From the NCBI GenBank assembly GCA_026414605.1, contig JAOAIP010000005.1, forward strand, positions 1 through 45,277: 45,277 bases of DNA. Direction: 5' to 3'. This document shows positions 7,884 through 15,056 of this stretch, in pieces; position 1 is the first letter of the stretch, and each line of letters begins with the position of its first letter. Below the pieces are notes generated by a model. That model did not search any database. It saw only the letters and a program-made list of their open reading frames with translations, and had not been told where the DNA came from. Made by a program: the position numbers and the translations under genes. The DNA is from Bacteroidia bacterium. GTDB lineage: Bacteria > Bacteroidota > Bacteroidia > B-17B0 > Aurantibacillaceae.

Positions 7884-7970
7884 CGGAGAGAGAGGGATTC
7901 GAACCCCCGGTGCCTGTTAAGGCACAACGGTTTTCAAGACCGCCGCATTCGACCACTCTGCCATCTCTCC
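7884..7970 (-). tRNA. tRNA-Ser (anticodon TGA)
   Basis: An 87-nt class II tRNA on the minus strand. Acceptor GGAGAGA pairs with TCTCTCC. The anticodon loop CTTGAAA gives TGA (reads UCA and other UCN by wobble). A long variable arm TGCCTTAACAGGCA identifies serine. The T-loop is GTTCGAATC. Discriminator is G at 7884 and CCA is not encoded. Confidence 0.96.
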
Positions 7971-7975
7971 GGGGG

Positions 7976-8008
7976 CAAAGATAATACAAACTTTACCTAT
8001 TTTCCAAA
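7976..8008 (-). promoter_or_regulatory. Promoter of tRNA-Ser
   Basis: On the minus strand a TTTG (-33) at 8008-8005 is followed 21 nt later by TATCTTTG (-7) at 7983-7976. Both match the Bacteroidota consensus. The -7 box ends 5 nt before the mature tRNA 5' end at 7970, implying a very short leader. Confidence 0.65.
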
Positions 8009-8057
8009 TGTTTTAGTAAAATTATTTTAGGATATACATTGTTCAAATCATTTTTTG

Positions 8058-8065
8058 TATGTTTG
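8058..8065 (+). promoter_or_regulatory. Promoter -7 box for the T9SS cargo gene
   Basis: TATGTTTG matches TAnnTTTG, with TTG at 8039-8041, 16 nt upstream. The ATG contained in this box (8059) is therefore not the start codon; the CDS starts at 8089. Confidence 0.6.
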
Positions 8066-8088
8066 CAAACAGTAAAAAAATTACAACT

Positions 8089-9123
8089 ATGAAAAAAATA
8101 GCATTATTCGTCTCAATGTATGGTATTTTGAGTAGCGTTTCTATTGCTCAAACGCTTAATCAGTCAACGCACGCTCCTGCTATAGGGGATGTGTATACCT
8201 TTCAATATGCAGATCCTGCATCCTTGCCAAGTAATTTAGGAAATCCAGGAACAGGTAATACTTTTAATTTTAGTGGTTTATCTATTTATCCTGGTACAAA
8301 TACGAGTCAAGGTGTTAGTGTTGCTTCTACTGGAAGTGCTTCTGCATATCCTAACGCCAATGTGGCTGTTCAAACAGGAACAGATAATGTATTCTACAAG
8401 TCGCAATCAACAAAGTTAGATTATTATGGTGGAAGTGTTACTCTGGGTGGGTATCCCGTGGTTTTAACTTTCACTTCTCCTGCTACACTTGGTACTTATC
8501 CAATGGCATTAGGTACTACTAATACTTCTACTGTTGCTGGCACTATCAACTTTATGGGTAATAATGGAAATTTTGTTGGTACAAATAGTTTTACTGCAAA
8601 TGCAACAGGTACATTAGTCGTACCTGGTGGTGCTTCTTATTCTAATGTTTTACGTGTTCAATCATTTCAAAATTTGACTTTTACGGTTTCATTTGTTCAA
8701 GGCACGCTTACCGTAAATCAATACGATTACTATGCCCCAAATTATTCTAATTTCCCTAATCCAAACAATAATTGGCCTGTTATTTCTGTTCAACAATCTA
8801 CAATCTCTTCTACAATTGGTGGTACTTCAGTTCAAACCACTGTTACTATCAATAGCAATTATAATGTATTAGGCATCACTAATTCAAATAACATTTCTGC
8901 TTCTCATATAATGATATCTCCTAATCCTGTAAAAGATGTTTTGACTGTATCATCTGACCTACCAATCAATAAAATACAATTATTAGACATTACAGGTAAA
9001 GTTATTGTGGATACAAAAAATAATTCTATAGATTGCTCTACATTAAGTAATGGAACTTATTTTGTAAGAATGGAAGATAAATCAGGAAAAATTATCACTG
9101 AAAAAGTAATGATTCAGCATTAA
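8089..9123 (+). CDS. Secreted T9SS type A sorting domain protein
   Basis: A 344-aa exported protein. It starts with a signal peptide (MKKIALFVSMYGILSSVSIAQ) and continues with a Ser/Thr/Asn/Gly-rich beta-type domain with no recognisable catalytic motif. The C-terminal domain, about 70 aa (MISPNPVKDVLTV, then LLDITGKVI, LSNGTYFVRM and a closing EKVMIQH), is the T9SS type A signal that sends proteins across the outer membrane to the cell surface. I chose the ATG at 8089 because the in-frame ATG at 8059 lies inside the promoter -7 box. The function of the mature domain is unknown. A strong terminator follows. Confidence 0.85.
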   Translation: MKKIALFVSMYGILSSVSIAQTLNQSTHAPAIGDVYTFQYADPASLPSNLGNPGTGNTFNFSGLSIYPGTNTSQGVSVASTGSASAYPNANVAVQTGTDNVFYKSQSTKLDYYGGSVTLGGYPVVLTFTSPATLGTYPMALGTTNTSTVAGTINFMGNNGNFVGTNSFTANATGTLVVPGGASYSNVLRVQSFQNLTFTVSFVQGTLTVNQYDYYAPNYSNFPNPNNNWPVISVQQSTISSTIGGTSVQTTVTINSNYNVLGITNSNNISASHIMISPNPVKDVLTVSSDLPINKIQLLDITGKVIVDTKNNSIDCSTLSNGTYFVRMEDKSGKIITEKVMIQH

Positions 9124-9145
9124 TTTTTCTAAACAAACCTTGATT

Positions 9146-9181
9146 AAGCCCTTTGTAAAACTATTTGCAAAGGGCTTTTTT
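9146..9181 (+). terminator. Intrinsic terminator after the T9SS cargo gene
   Basis: AAGCCCTTTG (9146-9155) pairs with CAAAGGGCTT (9168-9177), a 10-bp stem with a 12-nt loop, followed by a T-run to 9181. It starts 22 nt after the stop codon. Confidence 0.88.
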
Positions 9182-9225
9182 ATTTTTGAAGTAAACTACT
9201 CACATATCTTAAACTAATTAAACTA

Positions 9226-9375
9226 ACCACAAAGGACATAAAGAAAGTAATTAGTTAAAAGTAGAAAATGAAAAGTTTTATGCCACTATAACTCTAAATC
9301 TCTAAATTGCAAAAATATTCTCATTTACTTTCAACTTTATACTTTCAACTTTTAACTAATTGTGTTCTTTGTGGT
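9226..9375. repeat. Imperfect inverted-repeat intergenic element
   Basis: The left arm (9226-9266: ACCACAAAGGACAT... then TTAGTTAAAAGTAGAAA) matches the reverse complement of the right arm (about 9344-9375) in two blocks: a 16-nt block with 14 matches and a 17-nt block with 16 matches. The left arm carries about 9 extra nt between the blocks. The inner part holds two direct copies of ACTTTCAACTTT (9327-9338 and 9341-9352). Such CCACAAAG-type intergenic palindromes are common in bacterial genomes. There is no gene in 9184-9414. It may be a decayed mobile palindrome or a long mRNA hairpin. Confidence 0.5.
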
Positions 9376-9414
9376 AAAATATAAATGATCAGGAACTCTT
9401 TAGAAAATTATAAT

Positions 9415-10665
9415 TTAATCAAGCAAATCTTCAAAAAATAGTGGATACGATTTACTAATTGCTTCGGGGTTTTCAATAACAACAGGATTTTCTGAAATAG
9501 TAGCAGCAATAGCACCTGCCATCGCTATTCTATGATCATTGTGTGAATGAAAAATCCCGCCTGATAATTTTCCATTTCCTTTAATAATCATTGTGTCTTT
9601 TTCAGTAGATATTTCTAAACCGAGACGAGAAAATTCCTTGATTAAGACATTTAATCGGTTGCTCTCTTTATTGATGAGGCGTGAAATACCTGAAAGTGTA
9701 GAAGTGCCATTTATCCCCGCAGCAAGCACTACCAGCGGTGGAAATAAATCGGGACAGTGTGTAAGATTGACATTAAATGGTTTTAATTCATTAGATTTTT
9801 CTACAATAAGTTCGTTTTTGTTTTCAATGTAAACCCGAGCATTACATTGTTCAAGTATTTTTAAGATAGATTTATCTGCTTGTGGGGATTCGAAATTTAA
9901 TCCTAAAAATCTCCCTTTTCCTGACAAGACAGCCGCTACAATAAAAAAAGCAGCATTGCTCCAATCTCCTTCTGCTATAGTATTTATGGGTTGAAGTTGT
10001 TGTGGGGCTTTTATGTGAAAATGATCGTAATCTTTTGAATGTTTTATTTGGATGCCAAATAACTTTGCAGTGTTGATTGATAATTCAATATAGGGAATAC
10101 TTATAGGATGATTGACAAAGATAGTAACATCCTTTGATGACAAAGGGGCAGCAAATAACAATCCCGTGATGATTTGAGAAGTGTCTGTTTCTTTGATTTG
10201 TATATTAGAGTAATTGGCTTTACCTTTTACATAAAGGGGTAAGTAATTATTTTGAGAATGCACTTCACATCCTGCTTGCGATAGGATGTCTATCAAAGAA
10301 GACATATTTCTTTTCAAAATACTTCCTTTGCCTGTTAGCACAACTTCATCAAATAGGGCGGATGCGATGATACCAAACATTCTTGCACTAAGTCCTGATT
10401 CATTAATGTCAATGATTAGCGATTTGTTTTGTGGAAACTTTGAAATTCCTGTAATTTCAAGGGTTTTAGCATTTACTTTAATACTTGCACCTATTTGTTG
10501 AGCCACTGATAAAGCGGCATTTACATCATCACAAAAATGAACATTGTGAATAAAACTTGTTTGGTTACAAATAGAAGAGAGTGCTATTAGGCGTTGAAGA
10601 TGGCTTTTGGAGGCAGGAACAGTTAATGTTTTATTGAATTGAAAAGGAACAACAATTTTAGACAT
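9415..10665 (-). CDS. aroA: 3-phosphoshikimate 1-carboxyvinyltransferase (EPSP synthase)
   Basis: The sixth shikimate-pathway enzyme, joining shikimate-3-phosphate and phosphoenolpyruvate. The 416-aa protein shows the substrate Lys motif PASKSHLQRL (usual PGSKS), EGDWSNAAFF, DLFPPLVVLAAG and the C-terminal HNDHRIAMAG. The region that is usually NAGTAMR reads NESGLSARMF, one residue longer and clearly different; I recall similar ESGLxxRMF forms in Chitinophaga-type relatives. It is the last gene of the leftward unit that starts with the sigma factor at 13768, only 3 nt after the SixA-like gene. No terminator is obvious after the stop. Confidence 0.9.
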   Translation of the reverse strand: MSKIVVPFQFNKTLTVPASKSHLQRLIALSSICNQTSFIHNVHFCDDVNAALSVAQQIGASIKVNAKTLEITGISKFPQNKSLIIDINESGLSARMFGIIASALFDEVVLTGKGSILKRNMSSLIDILSQAGCEVHSQNNYLPLYVKGKANYSNIQIKETDTSQIITGLLFAAPLSSKDVTIFVNHPISIPYIELSINTAKLFGIQIKHSKDYDHFHIKAPQQLQPINTIAEGDWSNAAFFIVAAVLSGKGRFLGLNFESPQADKSILKILEQCNARVYIENKNELIVEKSNELKPFNVNLTHCPDLFPPLVVLAAGINGTSTLSGISRLINKESNRLNVLIKEFSRLGLEISTEKDTMIIKGNGKLSGGIFHSHNDHRIAMAGAIAATISENPVVIENPEAISKSYPLFFEDLLD

Positions 10666-10668
10666 ACA

Positions 10669-11157
10669 CTATTTAGGAAATTTATATTCCGTTTTAAGAG
10701 AAAGTACTTCCCCAATTTTTTTCCATTGGTTTACATCAAATTTTAAGATAGTTATTCCGCAAGTGGGAATGTTATCTATTGTAATATCTTTGCTTAAAAG
10801 ATTGAATAGATTAGTAATAGTAGGGTTATGACCAAAAAATAGTGCTGTATTAATGGCATCGGGCAAAGAATGAATGTTGTTTAAGAAATCATCGGTAGTG
10901 GCTTCGTAGATGCCGTATTTTATTTGAATATCTTGTTCATTATAGTTTAAATTTCGGGCAAATATCAAGGCAGTAGAAATAGCACGAATAGCAGGACTTG
11001 AAACAATAAGTTGAAACTGATAAGGTTGGGAAGCCAACCATTTGCTTTGAGAATAAGCATCTCGGTAGCCACGTTCATTGAGCGGTCTATCAATGTCTTT
11101 CAAAAATTCATATCCCCAATCTGATTTTGCGTGACGAATGAGTATTAGTGTTTTCAT
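10669..11157 (-). CDS. SixA-like histidine phosphatase
   Basis: A 162-aa single-domain enzyme of the histidine phosphatase (phosphoglycerate-mutase-like) superfamily. The phosphohistidine motif RHAKS is at residues 8-12; SSPAIRAIST supplies a second phosphate-binding Arg, and FGHNPT the second catalytic His. SixA enzymes act on phosphohistidine proteins, but homologues in this branch are often of unknown substrate. It is co-oriented with era (37 nt upstream) and aroA (3 nt downstream). Confidence 0.85.
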   Translation of the reverse strand: MKTLILIRHAKSDWGYEFLKDIDRPLNERGYRDAYSQSKWLASQPYQFQLIVSSPAIRAISTALIFARNLNYNEQDIQIKYGIYEATTDDFLNNIHSLPDAINTALFFGHNPTITNLFNLLSKDITIDNIPTCGITILKFDVNQWKKIGEVLSLKTEYKFPK

Positions 11158-11194
11158 ACTACTTTTTTAGGGGTTTTAATAAAATTAAATAACT

Positions 11195-12106
11195 TTAATC
11201 AGCGTCTTTATATCCAAAGTAATTTAGTTTGTTTTTATTGTTTCGCCAATTTTTCTCTACTTTTACAAAAAGTTCAAGATAAATTTGTTTTTTGAAAAAT
11301 GCTTCTAAATCCTTTCTGGCGGCTATTCCAAGTTCTTTAATGGCTCTTCCTTTTTCGCCAATAATAATCATTTTTTGAGTTTCTCTTTCAACAATAATAT
11401 CTGCTTGGATACGAATGATTTTTTCATCTTCTTTGAATGAATTGACAATTACTTCTACTGCATAAGGGATTTCTTCTTTGTATAAAAGAAGAATTTTTTC
11501 ACGAATAATTTCGCTTACTATAAAGCGTTCTGTTTTGTCGGTGATATTTTCTTTATCAAAATAAGGTGGAGATTCGGGAATATAATTTTTTATTTCATTT
11601 AAAAATTCTTTGACACCTGTGCCAATTAAAGCAGAAATTTTTAAGATATGTGCATTGGGTAGTTGTTCTTTCCATTCTCTTTCTATTCTATTTATGATGT
11701 CTTCTTTTACAAGGTCTATTTTATTAATCACCACAAACACGGGGACTAAACTGGCTTTGAAGCGTTCAATGTATTCAGTTGGAATATCACAGGGTTTGTG
11801 AGCATCAATGAGTAATAGCAAAACATCTGCATCTTGAAATGCTTGATCAATGTATTGAAGCATTTTGTGATGAAGTTCATTGGAGGGCTTTTGGACAATT
11901 CCTGGCGTATCTGAAAAAATAATTTGGTAATTCGGTTCATTGTAGATGGCTAAAATACGATGACGAGTGGTTTGTGCTTTGGGTGTAACAATGTTAAGTT
12001 TGAATCCCATTATAGCATTTACTAACGAAGATTTTCCCGCATTTGGGCATCCTATAATATTGACATATCCGGCGTAATGTTTTTGAGTAGTAAGTGGTGT
12101 ATTCAT
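11195..12106 (-). CDS. era: GTPase Era
   Basis: An essential GTPase that binds the 3' end of 16S rRNA and aids 30S assembly. The 303-aa protein carries G1 GCPNAGKS (19-26), the TT switch I, G3 DTPG, G4 NKID and G5 SAL, followed by the C-terminal KH domain with IIGEKGRAIKELG. Length is standard. It begins 10 nt after the stop of the protease gene, so its expression is probably tied to the sigma factor/protease unit. rsmA, which modifies nearby rRNA bases, is elsewhere in the window. Confidence 0.96.
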   Translation of the reverse strand: MNTPLTTQKHYAGYVNIIGCPNAGKSSLVNAIMGFKLNIVTPKAQTTRHRILAIYNEPNYQIIFSDTPGIVQKPSNELHHKMLQYIDQAFQDADVLLLLIDAHKPCDIPTEYIERFKASLVPVFVVINKIDLVKEDIINRIEREWKEQLPNAHILKISALIGTGVKEFLNEIKNYIPESPPYFDKENITDKTERFIVSEIIREKILLLYKEEIPYAVEVIVNSFKEDEKIIRIQADIIVERETQKMIIIGEKGRAIKELGIAARKDLEAFFKKQIYLELFVKVEKNWRNNKNKLNYFGYKDAD

Positions 12107-12116
12107 AGAGGATTAA

Positions 12117-13178
12117 TTATACAGATTTTTGATAGACATACACTTTAAAGATAAAGGTCTTCATTTTTTGTATTGTAGATGATTTGTTTTCTTTTTTTGA
12201 AGGGAATTTTTTGAATGCTTTAGTCCATATTTGTTTAATGCTATCAGCAGGTAATGAATCTTTAATGTTATAAATCATTGTTGATTTAAGAGCAAAGGCA
12301 ACACCTTCCATACTTGTATTTTTACTCATTACTATGCCAATCAATGATCCACTATTATCAAATAAAGGACCACCGCTATTTCCAGGATTTAATGGCAGAG
12401 TAATTTGATAAAAAGCAGAATCGTTGTCATAACCATTCATTGCACTGATGTATCCTTCGTTGTATACCAATTGGTCAGAGGGATAACCAAGCGTAAATAC
12501 ATTGCTTCCTAATTCTGCAGGTTTGTTTAATAAGTGAATAGGGATATTTGTAATTTTTAATTGAGGAATATAAAGCAAAGCAAGGTCTAAATTTTTATTG
12601 GTGTATACAACAAGTGCTTTGTTTCTTTGAAGATATTCATTTTCTACAAAAACAGAATCGGCATTTTGAACAGAATGGTAGGTAGTAAGTAAGTAGTTAG
12701 AAGCAATTAAAAAGCCCGTAGATTGGCTATTAGCAGTGGGATGTTGTTGGGTTTTGATTTTTTCAATGTTTTGTACAAGATGATGCTGTTGTTTTTGGAT
12801 ATTACTTAATTCTTTTTTTAAGTAAGTGATTTCTTTATCTTGTTTTTTAGTTTCTTTTTTTAATGTATCATAAAACCATAGTCCTGTTAGGGTTACAACC
12901 AATGCTACAGATGCCGCAATATAAGCCACTCGCCACCAGTTCTTTTTATGATGGTCAGAAATAGATGTCATTTCTTCAAGATACCATTCATTCATTATTT
13001 GTTCTAATTCATTTTTTTGATGGTAATCTTTAAAGGCATTCATTAAACTTTGATACTCATCAAATGCTTTTTTGATAGTATCATTTGAATTCAGTGTTTC
13101 TTCAAATGCTTTTTTTTCTTCTTCATTCATTTGATGTTGTAGATATTTGTCAAACAAGTCGGTCATATTGGGGTTCAT
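12117..13178 (-). CDS. Membrane-anchored trypsin-like serine protease with anti-sigma-like N-terminus
   Basis: A 353-aa protein with four parts: an acidic helical cytoplasmic region 1-80 (LFDKYLQHQMNEEEKKAFEE) like the N-termini of Bacteroidota anti-sigma factors; one transmembrane helix at about 83-102; a Lys/Gln-rich coiled coil at about 105-145; and a trypsin/DegP-like domain at about 150-310 with H168 in LTTYHSV, D198 in NLDLALL and S268 in NPGNSGGP. No PDZ domain is seen. It overlaps the stop of the upstream ECF sigma gene by 4 nt (ATGA), so the two are translationally coupled. I infer that it controls that sigma factor from the membrane. The family cannot be named with certainty, and the protease target is unknown. 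Confidence 0.8.
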   Translation of the reverse strand: MNPNMTDLFDKYLQHQMNEEEKKAFEETLNSNDTIKKAFDEYQSLMNAFKDYHQKNELEQIMNEWYLEEMTSISDHHKKNWWRVAYIAASVALVVTLTGLWFYDTLKKETKKQDKEITYLKKELSNIQKQQHHLVQNIEKIKTQQHPTANSQSTGFLIASNYLLTTYHSVQNADSVFVENEYLQRNKALVVYTNKNLDLALLYIPQLKITNIPIHLLNKPAELGSNVFTLGYPSDQLVYNEGYISAMNGYDNDSAFYQITLPLNPGNSGGPLFDNSGSLIGIVMSKNTSMEGVAFALKSTMIYNIKDSLPADSIKQIWTKAFKKFPSKKENKSSTIQKMKTFIFKVYVYQKSV

Positions 13179-13768
13179 AGGTTTATATTTTTAGTAAAAG
13201 AAGGTTCATTTGTTTCAAAAAATATCTTTTTTAATCTTTGGAGGCATTTGTATTTTTGATTTTTGGCTACATCGGCATTGTTGTATCCTAATTTTTCTGC
13301 AATTTGTTCCATTGACAAGTGGTTGTAATAAAATTCTTTTAATAATTGATAACAAGGATTGCCGAGTTGTTGCATAGCCACTTGCATTTTTTCAATATGT
13401 TTTTCTTTTTCTTGATATTCTTCTAAATAAGATGCTATATCGTCATCTTTAGAATCAAAATTTTGATGGTATAAATCTCCTGAAGGGTAGAGGTTTTTAT
13501 GTTTATTTAAGTGCTTTAACCACAACCTTCTTGCTATTGCGTATATCAAGGTAGATAATGAAGATCGTAAAATAAAATCTTCTTTTTGGGCATTATGAAT
13601 AAGCACCATTAAGGTTTCGTGATAAATATCTTTGGCGTCTGATTCATTGCCATTATTGGTTAGTACAAAATGCCGTATCATCTTAAAATACTGCCGATAC
13701 AGGGCTTTTAAAATGATTTCATCGTGTTGTTTAATGCCATTTATAAAATCTATGTCAGAATATTGCAT
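13175..13768 (-). CDS. ECF-type RNA polymerase sigma factor
   Basis: A 197-aa sigma-70-family regulator. Region 2 appears as LYRQYFKMIRHFV and DAKDIYHETLMVLI (about 23-60). Region 4 has a helix-turn-helix in LSMEQIAEKLGYNNADVAKNQKYKCLQRLKKI (about 152-183). There is no region 1 or 3, the ECF layout. Its stop overlaps the start of the membrane protease with anti-sigma-like N-terminus, the usual arrangement for a sigma/anti-sigma pair. A -7 box is at 13797-13804. Confidence 0.88.
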   Translation of the reverse strand: MQYSDIDFINGIKQHDEIILKALYRQYFKMIRHFVLTNNGNESDAKDIYHETLMVLIHNAQKEDFILRSSLSTLIYAIARRLWLKHLNKHKNLYPSGDLYHQNFDSKDDDIASYLEEYQEKEKHIEKMQVAMQQLGNPCYQLLKEFYYNHLSMEQIAEKLGYNNADVAKNQKYKCLQRLKKIFFETNEPSFTKNINL

Positions 13769-13796
13769 TGGCTTTACATTAATACTAATTAGCCCA

Positions 13797-13804
13797 CAAA
13801 AGTA
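13797..13804 (-). promoter_or_regulatory. Promoter -7 box for the sigma factor operon
   Basis: The minus strand reads TACTTTTG, matching TAnnTTTG, 28 nt before the sigma factor ATG at 13768. No clear -33 TTG is visible. Confidence 0.5.
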
Positions 13805-13920
13805 ACCTTTTTAAAATAGATGGGCTATAATTTGAAAGTGGTTTAAATATAAAGATCAAATAAACTAATAAAAATCCTTGAGTATTTTTACACAGAGTGT
13901 TTTAAGAAATATGATTTCTT

Positions 13921-14778
13921 TTAAAAATCACCAAAGGGAGTTTCTGGTAATTGATTAAGTGCTAATTTGGTTTGTTCTTCATTAGGGGCTTTACCGTGCC
14001 ATTTGTGTGTGCCCATCATAAAATCAACACCATAGCCCATTTCTGTTTTATTGATTAAGACAACGGGTTGCTGTTTTCTGCTAAGATTCAGGCATTCATT
14101 AAGTTTTTCAATCACTTTTTCAAGTTGGTTGCCATCTGGATTTTCTACTACTTTCCATCCAAATGCTTCAAATTTTAATTTTAAATTTCCCAAAGGCATC
14201 ACATCTTCTACATTTCCGTCAATTTGTTTATTGTTGTAATCAATAATGGCAATATAATTATCTACTTTTTTACCAGCGGCAAACATAGTGGCTTCCCAAA
14301 TTTGACCTTCTTGAAGTTCGCCATCACCGTGCAAACTAAACACTGTTCTATCATCTTTATTGAGTTTTTTGGCAAGAGCAGCACCAATGGCTACGCTCAT
14401 TCCTTGTCCTAAGGATCCAGATGCTATGCGAATGCCCGGTAAATGTTCGTGAGTAGCCGGATGTCCTTGTAAGCGAGAATTAATTTTTCTAAAAGTATGA
14501 AGTTCACTTATTGGGAAATAACCGCTACGGGCTAATACGCTATAATAAACAGGAGTAATATGTCCATTACTCAAAAAGAATAAGTCCTCGCCAATACCAT
14601 CCATATTAAATGGCTGTGGTTGATGTTTCATTATTTTGAAATAGAGAGCAACGAGTACTTCTACGCATCCCAAAGAACCACCAGGATGTCCTGACTGTGC
14701 ATTAAATACCATTCTAATGATATCTCTTCGGATTTGAGTGGATAATACTTTTAATTCCTCAATGGTATAATTTTTCAT
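13921..14778 (-). CDS. Transketolase, N-terminal (ThDP-binding) subunit
   Basis: The 285-aa protein is the first half of transketolase, which moves two-carbon units in the pentose phosphate pathway. It contains SGHPGGSLG (29-37) and the thiamine-diphosphate/Mg motif GDGELQEGQ...NN (151-183), and it ends near residue 285 with ETPFGDF, the normal boundary of split enzymes. In many Bacteroidota the C-terminal half lies immediately downstream, but here only 152 nt without an open gene separate it from the sigma factor, so the partner must be elsewhere. Start ATG at 14778. Confidence 0.9.
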   Translation of the reverse strand: MKNYTIEELKVLSTQIRRDIIRMVFNAQSGHPGGSLGCVEVLVALYFKIMKHQPQPFNMDGIGEDLFFLSNGHITPVYYSVLARSGYFPISELHTFRKINSRLQGHPATHEHLPGIRIASGSLGQGMSVAIGAALAKKLNKDDRTVFSLHGDGELQEGQIWEATMFAAGKKVDNYIAIIDYNNKQIDGNVEDVMPLGNLKLKFEAFGWKVVENPDGNQLEKVIEKLNECLNLSRKQQPVVLINKTEMGYGVDFMMGTHKWHGKAPNEEQTKLALNQLPETPFGDF

Positions 14779-15056
14779 TGTGATTTTTTAGCGGCAAAAG
14801 TGCAAAAATTTAGTCCTATTAAAAAAAGAAATAAGGGAGAATTATATTGATAAGTGGATATTGTTTAATTGTAAGTTTGTTTTTGCATTATACAAGTTTA
14901 TAATTTGTAATTTTGTGTTTATATTTTGAATAAAAAGCAAATGCATAAATTTATCTAATTCCTAATTTGAAAGATAATCTAATGACTACAATATACTATT
15001 AAACATACTTCCAAACACGAATTTTTTTCCGTAGGTTTGCCTCAAAAATTACCACA
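14779..15056. other. Divergent intergenic region with three -7-like boxes
   Basis: This is 278 nt between leftward transketolase and rightward oxidoreductase. The plus strand carries TAAGTTTG (14872-14879), TAATTTTG (14908-14915) and TAGGTTTG (15032-15039), all fitting TAnnTTTG. Only the last is placed to drive the oxidoreductase. I see no ORF worth calling and no stable hairpin. Confidence 0.4.
15032..15039 (+). promoter_or_regulatory. Promoter -7 box for the PaaE-like gene
   Basis: TAGGTTTG matches TAnnTTTG and lies 17 nt before the ATG at 15057. There is no convincing -33 element. Confidence 0.5.

Noticed and set aside
7830-8030. Short open frame on the plus strand across the tRNA-Ser gene
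   Set aside because: It is antisense to a clear tRNA and a terminator hairpin, and its translation shows no protein-like pattern.
13904-13920. Hairpin AAGAAAT-ATG-ATTTCTT after the transketolase stop
   Set aside because: The stem is AT-only with a 3-nt loop and no T-run in the leftward direction, so I do not call it a terminator.
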